This document shows positions 1 through 11,917 of a DNA stretch of 64,000 nucleotides, piece by piece. The stretch's first letter is position 1, and each line of letters opens with the position of its first letter. The notes under the pieces are model-generated. The model saw only the letters and a list, made by a program, of their open reading frames with translations. It ran no database searches and was not told the DNA's origin. A program made the translations under genes and the position numbers. Source of the DNA: Aphelenchoides besseyi (Eukaryota > Nematoda > Chromadorea > Rhabditida > Aphelenchoididae); NCBI GenBank assembly GCA_024699855.1, contig JAMPIQ010000002.1, positions 5,518,001 to 5,582,000 on the forward strand. The letters are read 5' to 3'.

Positions 1-1
1 C

Positions 2-494
2 TCAAAGTATAGAAAGCATTATCAGCAGCTAGTGATGTTCAAAGGTCCGATTTATGACATTGACTACGACGGTGTAATGGACGAGCAACATCAAAATCGT
101 GAACGGTAATCAAAAGCTAAAAACTTCCTTACGTGGATTTAGAGCCGAACCGTCGCATGTGTTTGTGATTTTGCTACGATGCGAAGGAGAATGGCATAAA
201 AGTAATCGCTATTGTTTGAAACCAGAAACCACTCAAGTGCTGAGCTTCATGATTCCATTGATTGAAGATTTCAATTGTCTGGTAATCAATGAGCAATGAA
301 AACGACTACTAAACTATGTCACTTTGCAGTTCAAAATGGAGTATATTTTTCGAAATACCGTTCGAATTCGAGATATTGAATTAGCCACAGGATTGGAGTT
401 CTTTACTGATCGATCAATCTACTCATCCGAATTGGCGCTCAGATTGCGAACATATGTAGTTGAAGAGTTATGGAATATGAAGCGAAAACCCTAG
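2..494 (+). CDS. ENPP-family ectonucleotide pyrophosphatase/phosphodiesterase, C-terminal part
   Basis: Only the last 135 residues are in the window; the catalytic phosphodiesterase domain lies to the left. Exons 2-105, 143-281 and 330-494 join in frame across introns of 37 and 48 nt. The first exon carries GPIYDIDYDGVMDE, which matches the GPIFDYDYDG motif of the nuclease-like domain that closes vertebrate ENPP1-3. The last exon carries RDIELATGLEFF, matching the RDVEHITGLSFY type motif near the ENPP C-terminus. The family hydrolyses extracellular nucleotides or lysophospholipids; which substrate applies here cannot be told without the catalytic domain. A non-specific DNA/RNA endonuclease of the same fold is a less likely alternative. 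Confidence 0.8.
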
Positions 495-555
495 TACACT
501 GCAGGAGCTCTTATTTTGCTCTTGTGTGATATTGATTTCGTATAAAGTTTGTTGC

Positions 556-561
556 AATAAA
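556..561 (+). terminator. Poly(A) signal AATAAA of the ENPP-like gene
   Basis: AATAAA lies 62 nt after the stop codon at 492-494 and before the next gene on the same strand, a normal position for 3' end formation. Confidence 0.5.
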
Positions 562-649
562 GTTATTTCCGTTAAACTTAACTCGGAGTCTAATTCGAAA
601 CTAAAATTCAACCTTGAGAGTTTCATTTGCTCAGACGGTTGCTTGAAGG

Positions 650-1191
650 ATGGTCGGTCGAAATCGTCAACATTGTGCTCATTGCAACAAGTCGTTGGAT
701 GATGACGATAAAAAGAATATGAAATTTAAAGGAGTAAGTTACAAGATTGAACATAAACACTGGTGTTTAGGCTATGTATCACGTATCATGTGTCAATTGT
801 CAAAGTTGTGGAGATCAATTGAAAGAAGATTGCTACAAAGAGCATGCGAAAGAAGTTGAAATACTGTTGTATTCGAATTTATCGACCGTTTAGATTGTTT
901 GCACCAATTGTGCCCAAGTTCGTGGCGACAATCGTTGTACGTTATGTCGCACTGTCAAAACCAAAATGATTCAACGCGGCAAGAAGTTTTACTGCGTGGA
1001 CTGTTATCGTGTGAGTTCTTGATTTTTATTGTCAACCCAAGTCCTAGTGTTGTCATTGCAATTTTACTGCACCGACGTATCTCCAACTCTTCGAGCGACT
1101 TTATTGTAGCGGTTGTGAAACTCACTTCAAAATCCAACGTTTGGCGATTGTTCAATTTGGTTCGGGACCTGGTTCTATGCATCCGCTTTGA
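650..1191 (+). CDS. Two-LIM-domain protein
   Basis: Exons 650-733, 771-854, 894-1010 and 1048-1191, all phase 0, give a protein of 142 residues that is little more than two LIM zinc-binding domains. LIM1 has CAHC, then HVSC, CQSC and CTNC with canonical spacing (17 residues between the third and fourth pairs). LIM2 has CTLC, then CVDC, CCHC and CSGC, with Cys in place of the usual first His. LIM domains bind protein partners in the cytoskeleton or nucleus; no homeodomain, kinase or PET domain is present. The short C-terminal tail after the last CSGC is not recognisable. It could be related to the LIM-only, testin or PINCH families; I cannot assign it. Confidence 0.8.
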
Positions 1192-1363
1192 ATTGGAAAA
1201 TGTTTATTGCAAAAATGAAACCGTTACTCCGATTGATAGTGTAGTTTGATCATTTAAGTTTCAGAATCAAAGTACAAGAGGTGCATCATCATTCGTGCAA
1301 TGACGCTTGGAATCGATAAAAAAAAGGTTCTAATTGTTCTTGTTTATTACTTTTTGATGCAAA

Positions 1364-1916
1364 ATGAAGAATAAACGAAATCTGTTGATTGGTTTTTTGG
1401 TTGTTGTTTGTATTGGTTTGTTTGTTGCGTTTCTTCGGGTTGTTCTTCTACCTTGTTTGAAGAGTACGGAAAATGAACTTGTTGATTCACCTGTGGCCGA
1501 CTATTTAGCACGTGAACTGTTGTCTCGAATCAATTTTTCTGCTGATCCCTGTGAGAACTTTTACGAGTACTCGTGTGGTCATTGGCGATCTCGCTGAACT
1601 TCAGCTAGCATACATGGCTCAGAAGCATTGCGGCCAATCACAAAGATTAGCCAAAGCTCCGATGTTCGCTAGCGATCAAGTGAGTTGAAATTTTCGTCGT
1701 AGTTATCTTCTTGAACAGCTATTCTTTTTATCGTTCCCGATCTACTGGTGCGGAGAGCAAACTACAGATTCACTTAAACGTCAACTCTCTACCGATTCTC
1801 ATTCAGCATCTGCATTGCGAGTCAATGGCGTGTTGAGGAACTTTTCGCCGTTTGCAAAAGCATTTGACTGTTTAATTGGAAGTTTTATGAACCCGTACGA
1901 TTCTTGCACTCTTTGA
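1364..1916 (+). pseudogene. M13 peptidase (neprilysin-like) remnant lacking the catalytic core
   Basis: The first block (1364-1597) starts with ATG, encodes a type II membrane anchor and then the M13 N-terminal motif D-P-C-x-N-F-Y-x-Y-S-C-G-H-W, and ends at TGA 1595-1597. A second block in another frame (1599-1679, intron, 1719-1916) encodes the M13 C-terminus: SDQLFFLSF, W-C-G, RVNGVLRNFSPFAKAFDC and GSFMNP. The roughly 500 residues that normally lie between, including the HExxH zinc site and the ExxxD glutamate, are missing, and the two blocks are joined out of frame. I read this as an internal deletion pseudogene; a mis-assembled intact gene is the alternative. Functional neprilysins cleave peptides at the cell surface. 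Confidence 0.75.
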
Positions 1917-4900
1917 TGTGCTTATGCCAATCAATGCCCTGTACTTACAAATCGAATTCGTTCAAATGACTTTAAAACGATCGATTTAATTTTGTGTCAA
2001 CAAGAGGCAAACTCGATAAACAGATGGAAAATTGAATTCGTACGATTTTCTTAATATGGTTGTTTTTAAAAACACCAGATACGATATCAAAGAGTTGATG
2101 TTGTACGGTTTTGCCCTTAGCATTTCGAATTGTCGTTTCATTTATTCACGACGTGGAAGTGAATTCCACATTCGGTCACATTGTTTACGTTACGGTTCAA
2201 CTTCCAAAATAGCTGCTCGCTATTTCAGCGGCGATTTACATTTTTACAAATCGAATAAACAAGAGAGTTTGAAGCGAAACATGACGTCTGTGTTTTTACA
2301 TTTAAAACGCAAAAGCCAACTTTGAAAAGTTCAAGATCCAAGTGCGGTAAAAAACTTCGGAAAGTTCGGACCCTGAAGTCACTCGTGTCCAAAGACTTTA
2401 GATCAGAAATCTCCGGCGACAAACGAGTGCAAGTTCTCGACATTAAATTTATTTGTGTTTTACAGCTGGAGTTAGATTTATTCCGCGTTTAATGTCACAG
2501 GTTTGCAGGTTCCATTGAAAATAATTTTCAATTCTACTCAACACTCTCGATTGTTGCTTTTGAATTCGATGATTTCAGTCTTCTGATGAGCAATAATCCA
2601 AAAACCTAGAGGAAGCTTTAACGCCATGATCGCACAGATTACGAGCCTATAAAACGAATGAGATTCAAAAGCCGACAGTTGAGTCAATAAGTTCTCCTCC
2701 CGCACCTAAAATCCCAACAAATGTCGTAGATTACAGTCTCCTGTCGTCCATTCCAGTCGATTATGACGTGCGTTGGGTTGATCTTAAAATACGCGGTATC
2801 GAGTGCAAAGGTTCGACAAAAGTTTTCACAAGAAACTGACGTCTAATCGGCAATAAGCTTAAAATTCAACTCACCACCAGCTGCTTATGTTGTCCAAACT
2901 GATTGTCCATTGATCATACTGTGGGTGAGCTCTTCCAACTCACGTGCTCGTTATTGTGCTATTTTGACATTTCCGATACTCCTAACAATCGAGTTTCCTG
3001 TCAGCTAATGAGAAATTAACACGCAATTGTGGACCATTGAATTGGCCCACATCAAATGATAGTAAGAATAAGAAGAAGGTGTTTGTTTACTATCTCAGTT
3101 ACCGTAGTCGATTGTTTTCGTTTAATCTCAAACCTTTTTCGTTTCGTTGATGATCGTTGAACTGGAAAACGAGTGGGGGTGCTAGAAACTCTAATGTGAA
3201 TCATCAAATACCCATAGAGACTAATGAACAAACGCGGAACGAGTGTTTCGTTTGCCGTTTAATCCTCAGCTAATTGCTCTTTGAGTTGGAGCGGTGATTT
3301 CGAAACTGAACTCTCGAATTTGTTTGTAATCGAAATCAAAGACAATGGTTTCTCGACTATTAGTGGAAGCTTAACCACAAGAAAGTGGATTAAAGCTGTG
3401 GACTTAAATTGTTTTGTGACCTTTCGAGGTTTCTTGATGGTCACATTTTAAATCCACTAATAGTTTATGGATTCCAAAATCGCCTTACGAAATGGGAATC
3501 GAAGGCAAATCGTGAGTATTAACTGGAACAAAATATCACAGATCGCGTGTGATCATATCGTTTTCTACAATTCCTTTCGAACACGTCAATTCGACGTGGT
3601 TTGTACTTCTCGCGTCTACAGTAGTACACAAAGGAATGACCATTGGAGAATGACACGAGGTTGCATGTGGATCCATTGAAGTGACACTATGACGCAATTG
3701 TTTTTCCGAGTTCTTTAATAATCGTGTTTTCCCTTCACAAGACGAACACAATTAAAATTTCGCGGAAACTTTTTCGGATCCAAATTACGTTTTGTTGTTC
3801 ACATCGGATGTTACGTAACCGGCTCAGACTGCTTGTTTAAATTAATAAGTTGGGTTGAAGAAGAGCGAGAACGCCTCCGTTCGGATTCTGGTTTTTTGTC
3901 ATTGAAGACAATAGCGGGTTACGTTCTTTGTCTACGATTGACGGCGTCGGTGGTTACCGGTTTTTATTTTGCGGAACCCATGAATTCGAAACACATCGTT
4001 TCAGTTTTGGAAATTTGATTTATTTGTCCCGTTGCGTCATTCTTGAGCTCACGCGTCGTTTATCATACGTTTCGGTATGAAATGACGTTGATGTGAAAAT
4101 GTCCGACAATATCATGATCTTTGAGAAAATTCGATTTGTTTTTGTTATCGAATGAATGCTCGTAGCGATTAGGCGTCCAGGATTTTACGGTTTCGACTGT
4201 TTTTTGAATCCCATCGCATTCAGAAGACAGTGGATTAAGCAGGGAATTAGTCCGAAAAGGCTTGTGGATTAGGAGGCTTGAAATCGAGCAGTAAAAGGGA
4301 AACCCGTTTAATTAGCGTTTAATTGTGTAAACCAAGTGGAAATCTAGACATCCAGTCCTGCTAGTGATTCCTTTAACAGAGGGCTTAAGATCGTATTACT
4401 CAGTAGAATAATCATGTGGGAGTTTAAAAAAAAATAAAAAGGGCTAAGCTGAGCTTTGTTTGTAAAAACGAGGAATTGGTTGGGAGGCAAAAGTTTATTA
4501 CGTACTTTACACTTTAGCAGAGATCCAAACAAAACATCACCTTTTGTTTTTACATCTTCCTTAATACAACATCATAGCGAAAAGACAGACAGAACCTCCG
4601 AGTTTCTATGCCATCATCCAATTAGCCATTTAGTCGTCGAATGCACGATCATTTGGCGGAACCATAAAGACAAACCTCCAGTGTACAATTTAACTGGTGC
4701 AGTTTGTGTTCGATTTTCCTCGAAGTTCAAATAACTGAACTCAAATTTTACAGTAAAAACAAACTAAAGAAGCGACTGCTCATGTTTCCAAACTCGTGAG
4801 CTCTTTTTAGCAGTGCGATTCTTTCTATGAGTGAGTCATTACGGTGGGCGTCCAGTGAGTTCAAATTTTGACGGGACGCTTCAGATTCTGTCTGCTTATT

Positions 4901-6747
4901 TTAGATTTCCTCCCGTTTCGTACTTCAAATTCCCAACGTCCATTTGGATTTGATGATTTCAAATTGAGTTTGGGCGGAGAAAATGTTTCAAAATGTTCTC
5001 TTGTTTCACGCCTGTTGAAATTTTATCGTGACGTCGAATACAAGTGCACTCCGAAGGCGCATTCCACACGTAACCTTTGTCAAATTGCTTGATGCGCGGA
5101 AGCAAGTCATCGATGTTTGACGAACCGGATGTTTCTTGACAAGTTCACATTTTTGTTGCCCATTTAAAGCAAACGGTTCGCCTCACGAAAACATCGAAAC
5201 CCTTTCACGATGACGCTTCCAAGATGACGTTAAAACTTGCTGCTAGTCGCTTCTTTTGACCGTCCACTATTCGTTCCAGATTTTACGGTTTTGGCCCTCG
5301 CATGGACGTCCATCATTGTTGCGCGGACATTTCGAAAATTCGGTTAGAAGACACCAGAGAGTTTTGGGTCGTTTTCTTTTGCCTACGAAACGCTGAACCG
5401 AAATTTTTGTTCCGTTACTCGTGTTGTTTTTACAGAATCGAATGTCATTTGCAAGTTGTGTTTCACAGCACAGTCGCTTTGATTCCCTATTGACAAGTTA
5501 ATTTCATCGTCTACCGTACACCTCTTACCCGTTTTCTATTTTGTACTCACGAAATAATCCGTACGAGGGCGTGGTCTTTTTTGTGAAAGGTCGGCTATTT
5601 TCATATGCAGCAAACAATGCGGTTAGAGGGTGGAGTCTTTGAATGCACAGGAATTGTCATTATAATCCTTAAACTGGCTATTTCATGTTGGTCGCTTGTT
5701 ATCGAACGGTCGATTGACTTGTTACCGTAGATTATCGCGACCACTCTTCCTGGTGCATGACTATCCGAGGTTATTTAAAAATTTGAATCTTATCCATAAT
5801 CTCCTTATTTATCTCAAGCTGTAATATTAATGAGCTTTAAAGCCTCAGTGTTCTGCTCTCTGCTAAAGACGTTTACGAAGAACTCATGTCTCATATTTAG
5901 TTTTGAGTAGCTATTAAATAATTGACGAAGTTGAAGCTTAGCTCGTCCTCTACCGTCTTTTAGTGCGGTTCTGATTAAAACACAAATCGCATGTTTTCGT
6001 AAAGAAACGTTAGGAAAAACAACCTCACAGTCTCCAATTAATTAATTCGATGTCTGCGCTCCGTTACTCCGAACCATCAATCCATGGTGTCATTTAATGG
6101 AACGACGTTTTATTACTAAACCATCTGTTGCATTAAAATCTTTTGATCACTTGGTCAGACGTTTTTATTGTTAGTCACTACTCATTCAATATACTGTAGG
6201 TCTTGTCGAGAATTTTGAAGTATGTGACGTGTTTGGTATCGTAGTGAGGAATCGAGTTACAGTTAAAATGAAGAAACAAAACGATTAGTGTGAATTGAAT
6301 CACAATATTCGATGCACATAGTGAAAACGTTGTTCAGAATTTGACCGCAAACTTTGTCATCTTTCATTCTTTGCACTCACTTATTAACGTTTGTCCCGGG
6401 TTAACTTGCGGCTGATAATCGATCGCTATCATTTGCAGTTTGTTTTCGCTTTGCGGGTCGACATCTAATTCCGAGTACTGAGTTGAAGACGGCGATCGAA
6501 CGTAACGACAAGATGCATTGTATCGTCTCACTTCTCTTTTTGCTTATCCATTAACAAAAAGCCGGTTCGAAAGATAATGGAATGACCACGCCCACATTTG
6601 TTTGAGTGCATTAAACCGCGATTCTTCGTGTTCGTCGAATTCGTGCATCCGTTCAATTTTATCCGTTCGTTTCAGACGAAAAGTCTAATCATTTTCTGGT
6701 CATCCACCCAGATACTTCGCCAACTTACTGATCATTGAACGGTAACC
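1917..6747. other. Long stretch without a supported gene
   Basis: Several open frames of 60 to 97 codons occur on both strands (for example 2032-2325 and 4456-4734), but none shows a family motif, a convincing splice-linked continuation or a signal peptide. The stretch 2700-2850 on the plus strand reads as about 45 plausible codons and may be debris of a further peptidase gene; this is speculative. Otherwise I see only A/T-rich intergenic sequence. Confidence 0.4.
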
Positions 6748-7111
6748 ATGAACACGTTCACAACTTTTGATCGCGAGATGTTTGCTCATAACATCACCAT
6801 TACAAGTGGCTTGACGAACGAGCAGTCGAAATGTGCAATTCGCAATGAGTCTACGGGCATCTCAGTGTACAAATCGACTATTTACATTGCTCTTTGCTTT
6901 CTTCTTTTGTTACCGAATACAACTCACGCCGCACCATTGCAATCGAACGGATTGGACCGTTCGCTGGTTTATCAGTCACTGCTCAGGTTCGTTCGATTTC
7001 TGAGAACATGTGCAGAAACGTGCAGATGAAAATGCTGTTCGATTAAACACGCGAGCAAGCAAAAATTCCACTGCTACGGATATCAAAGTACTCGAAGTGG
7101 AGCGAGACTAA
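6748..7111 (+). CDS. Putative small secreted or membrane peptide
   Basis: The ATG at 6748 opens a frame with a strongly hydrophobic segment at about residues 50-62 (IALCFLLLLP) followed by a signal-peptidase-like site THA-A. If GT at 6967 and AG at 7013-7014 are used as a 48-nt intron, the frame continues as KRADENAVRL and stops at TAA 7109-7111, giving about 105 residues with a Lys-Arg pair soon after the hydrophobic region. Unspliced, the frame ends at 7029. The late hydrophobic segment argues for a type II membrane protein or an internal signal anchor. A neuropeptide-like precursor is possible but no known peptide was recognised. The donor is weak, so the model is uncertain. Confidence 0.3.
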
Positions 7112-9162
7112 CGCCAAGTTGTTTCGGAATCGATTGCGTTTGTGGTGATCTTCGTTCTTAACGTCACAACTAAAGTGCAAATAAGCGACGGCGAATTATT
7201 GGGCGGTTAAATGAAGTCATTTGTTCGTAAGTTCAACGTCATTTGGTCTTTCAAGTGGCGTTTTTCTAGCTCAGTGGTTTTCTATTCAAAATTAATTTTA
7301 TTTTGCTTTCCAAAATTGCCGAGCCATGAACTTTTCTATTTGCTTAGTTTACCTTAAAATGCGAATCTGCTGCTAACTCGAACAAGAACGCTTGTGACAC
7401 CTGCACTCGACATTTCAATTAAAATTCGTATAGAAACCGATTAATTGAATCCACCTGCTGCTTTTTGAGCTTCGGTCGATGTTCGGCCGCGAGACAAATT
7501 TCGTCTAATCATTAAAAGTCGACCCATGGCAATACGCTAAATAGCCGGCTAATTTGTTCGGTTTGCACAAACATATCTACGACCACTGACCTTTTTGTTT
7601 TGCTCGAGTACTCGGAAGAGGACTGAGCTATAATTCTGAAGAAGTTTGAGTCGTTCAAATTCACACCAAAAGAACCGTAGCTGGAGGCTACTTTTAGCAC
7701 AAAGCAACCAATCTGCCGTCGGTTGTTTCAGCTATACGAATGAATTACATGAGTACTTTCACCGTCGGTATTCAATTACCATTTGTTGACCCACTCGTTG
7801 AGTTTTTCCACTCAAATGCGTCCACCAGTCGGTTAAATGAACTCAAAAAGAACAAACGCATGTTACTAAATTTGGTGCATCAAGACTCTCAGAATACTTT
7901 ACGTTTTTGTGGTCAATAATTTATGCTCCAACCGTCACATCTGAGCTGCTGTTTCTATATTGTAATTGACGTGTAGTTTCTTGGGATATAAACCAAACAA
8001 GAATAGGATATTGGGGTTTTTTACGCGAATCCATCTACCGAACTAAACGAATTTGTACAAACGTTGACGTAGATGGATCGTAAAGTTTCGTTTTCACTTT
8101 AATTCAAATACGCACATGTTCAAATCTGGCGATCGTCATACGGTAGAGATTGCGATAAAACGAAGCCTCCGGTTTTTACAACCCAGTGGTTTTTGTACAA
8201 AAGTCTAAACTTCAAAGCGAACTGCAGTCGATAGAGAGCTGGAACACGCGTTCGTTTTTGTAGCTAAAAATGACTCGTGTTCCAAACTACAGAAATGTTA
8301 ACTGATTTCAATATAAATTGCACTTTCGATTACATTTGAATAATTTTAAAGTTTTAGATCCACAAACAATCAACAACCCGATTCGATGGTTGTAGTTCGA
8401 GCACGACGATCATCCGAAGACTCCGTACAGAAAACCACGGGGTCAGTGGAACCAAAAAACAAGCTTCTGAAGTTGTGTTATTACTCACCTATACAGTGTT
8501 TATTCACGCGTGGAGTTAGTTTCTTTTAAATTAGTAATTGTTGTTGTTTTCACTTCATATCTTTTGTATCCGTTCATCTCATACCCTTTGCGCCTATTGA
8601 TCTCGACTTGAAGGTCAAACAAAAAGAGGCATAGATGGGTAATTTCGTTGAAGTTTAAACTTGTTTCGCCTTGTTTATCTCAATTTCAAACATGTTAGAA
8701 CTAATAGCCTAGTCATTATGTTGCGGTTGAGCATTTGCTCGGTTCTCGTTACCCCCGGCTGCTTTCAATGTTTCCAAACGTATCTCACGATTACTGTTCC
8801 TTTTTTACTTCAGATTTCCTATTCGTTTTGCGTTGAAGTGCGCAACTCTGTCGAATGATAACTTACGGTAGTCTTAGCGGGTTGACATTAGTTTCAAAGA
8901 TCAACAACCGCGTGCCTACCGCCAAAACAGTCGCTCAAGTTTTGCTCTTAGCTCGATCTTCTTATTGTAATATGTACAGGCCGTGCTGTGTAATTTATTT
9001 CAAATGAATTAAAAAAACATACGATATTAAGGTGGTCGCTATTTCGAGTAGAAGAAACTTTAAAAGTAAACAAACACAAAAACCAAGAAGATAATTTGAC
9101 TCTATCGAATCAAAGTGATGAATAAAACGTGATAGAATAAAGAGAATCTACAGCCTTGTCAT
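7112..9162. other. Intergenic region, nothing supported
   Basis: Short frames only (at most about 65 codons), no family motifs, and no tRNA-like internal promoter. The right end is the 3' flank of the minus-strand astacin gene. Confidence 0.4.
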
Positions 9163-11917
9163 TCAACCGAGTCCACCACACATATTGCAGCTAGACATTA
9201 GCAATAACAGTAAGATAATCACCTTAATCACTTACGATTTCTGACAGTTCTGTTGAAGCCACTTCGACGAACCACAATAACCGCTCGTAGACCATGAACC
9301 GCAAAAGACATTTTGATCCGATGGACAACCTAAAAATCGGTTCATGTTTACGGCCGATTATTTTCATCAACACAATCCGCTTCATCGACCGATTACTGTG
9401 ATCATCGATAGCACAGTTTGCGAAGCGTGTTCGTGCAGAATCATGCGCTTTTTCAATTAACGTGTACAACGAAATGACCGTTTGGATTTTGGAAGTCATA
9501 TCGTGAAAACTTGTAGACATCGTACTTTGAACGAATAACCTCGGCAAAAGTTTGGTTCTCAACACCATGAGAGGGAAACTTCTTGTAACTCGATTGTTAT
9601 TTCACATTTTGATGTGTAAAAAGAACCGGTCTGCTGTTCCGCTTATGAACGTTTGTTAGTGCGAACTTTTGTCTCACGAATGACATGTGGGTTATTTTGT
9701 CAAATTAATAAAAATATTACGTACAAAAAACAAAGACGTAATAAAATTCTTTGTCCGCTCTTGGGCTTCTCATACCGGAAGTACTTAAAAGTTTTCATAG
9801 CAGAAAGTGCCAAATGATATTAAAAGACACGAGAACGTTCTAAGCAGAATGATGAAACGATGTACTTTTGCATTACAAGGCGGAATCCCCTCGTATATGA
9901 CGATTGTGTTTAAATTGCGAATGTCTTCTAACTTACCCGGAACGCAGTACATCTTTCGCACAATCAACACGTCATTCTGCGACATTCCCTGTCGTTGACC
10001 CATTAGATTATTGTTGGTATTTGGATTGACCTACAAAGGTTGATTACACTAGAAAGCATAACACAACTACCTTTGCTGTCATCGTTGGTTGTCCCGGTTT
10101 CTGAGTGTTAATGAAACGGTTGTAATGCATAACACTACCGTAGTCATAAGGAACCCCGTAACTTGTGAATTCACGAGAATCGGCCAAAGCAAAGAAATCG
10201 TATTGTCGGGGATCGACGTTTTCCCAATTGATCGTAATGAATTGATCTCGATCACCACGTAATTGTTCGTGATTTAAGCCTAGTGCATGAAGAGTCTGTA
10301 AAACAGTTCAAGACCAATTGAATTCAATAGACGAACCTCGTGCAAAGCAACTCCCCACTCCTAATTGCACTCATCAATAAAATTGCTTATTTCTGTTATC
10401 TAACTTACATTTCCACAATTGAACGAAAGATAAATAAGATTTGGTGATGGTGTTTTCATACCAATATGTGATAGTCCGCAGAATCCGCCAACAGTCCATT
10501 TCGAATAGTAGATATAGTTTCCGGCAGGACGAGAGCTGACAGCTTGGAATCGAACACATGTTTTGCTTTGAATTTCATTGATTGCCCGTTGAATGTGACC
10601 CTTTTCGGTAGCACTCAACTGGGGATCGAACATGTAGCGAATTGGTTGATCTGTTGGCCACGCACGACCAAAGTTTTCTTCCAAATACACAGCACTTCTA
10701 CTGCGTCTATTTTCCGGACCCGGAACTGGCATTTGACCAAGTTGAGGGTTGTTGACCTGATTAATCAATCGATTGGCTTGGTCTTCAGTAAGAAGAATGT
10801 CATTTTGAAATACACCGTCGTCTTTTGGATCAATCTAAACAATTCTTGTACATATTTAGATGTGTTGTTTGCTTACGTGATCGGCCAATCCAGCTTTCTT
10901 TAGCAATGCCTTTTTCAATTGCTGAGTTCTAGCCATTCGGATTTCAATCTCCTGATCGACTTTGTTTTGATCTTCAATTCCCAGTGCTCTTCGAATTGCT
11001 GCTTCTTTTTCGGCAATTGTTGCACGAATGTTCAGTGTTTCCGGAGATTGATTTCGACACGCATTATTCGCACAACGACTCTACAGATTCGATTTGCAGT
11101 TGATCAGAAGAACATACAACTACCTTTAGCATGTCCTTTATTCCGGGTGGTAGTTGACTGAGCAGACCTTTGGGAATCTTTGCAACCAAATCTTGGGGTA
11201 CATTTTCCAAGATATTCTTCAGGAACAACTTTGGTATGGGCGGCAAATGGAAGTTAAGAAGTCCGGGGAACTGCAATACGTAGAATCACGTATTAATCTG
11301 TGAACATTGGTTTAATCAAACAAAATTTGCAGTTAAACGGAAATACGTAAACGCAAAGAATCGAATTGCAAAAGCACTAACCGCGTCTTCTAATCCGCTG
11401 CCTCCGCCATTCAGTTCTGGAAGTGTTCCTTGTACATTCGTCCATTCGGGATGTGCTCTAAATTTGTGTAAAATCGAATGAATTGCAATTGAATAACATA
11501 CTGACATCGGGGGTTTTCTGGATGTCTACGACAGAATCTAATGGCACGACGCAAAACGTGCGGTGGAATACCGTCCTCAACGGGTGTTGGTGCAAAGAAT
11601 GCGCGAGAAATGCCGTTGATTGTTTCACGTAGACCTTGAGATAATTGACTAACGGCGTTATGAAGTCCATCCGGTGATTGCATGATGTTACCCAACGCTT
11701 GTCCCAAATCAAAACCGCCACCATTGTTGAATTGTGGTGGTCCAAAGCCGGCACCGTTCGGATCAGTGCCATCAGGTCCGTCGGGTCGATGATGGTGGTG
11801 ATGTCGAGGCGGAGGTGGTCCAAAAGGGCCATCAAAACCGGGAGGTGGTGGACCGAAAGGAAATTGTGCTGCAGCAAGAGACAAACACAACAAATACAAT
11901 AAGATCATCGATCTCAT
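9163..11917 (-). CDS. Astacin metalloprotease with ShKT (SXC) tail
   Basis: Start MRSMILLYLLC is a clear signal peptide. It is followed by a long low-complexity region (FGPPPP repeats, five His in a row, Gly-rich), then a pro-region with FQND resembling the FxGD aspartate switch and a basic cleavage site RRSRS. The protease domain has the zinc motif HETLHALGLNHEQ and the Met-turn SVMHY. After MYCVPG a 607-nt intron (9330-9936) leads to exons 9236-9329 and 9163-9190, which encode a six-cysteine ShKT domain (CPSDQNVFCGSW, GYC, NCQKSC, NMC). All joins keep phase. Nematode astacins of this layout process cuticle collagens or act in digestion or hatching; the role here is unknown. An upstream in-frame extension to 11980 exists, but the signal peptide supports 11917. 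Confidence 0.88.

Noticed and set aside
9224..9568. 114-codon minus-strand frame
   Set aside because: It starts at a non-ATG or intronic ATG and overlaps the ShKT exon in another frame; the cysteine pattern in the other frame is the real coding signal.
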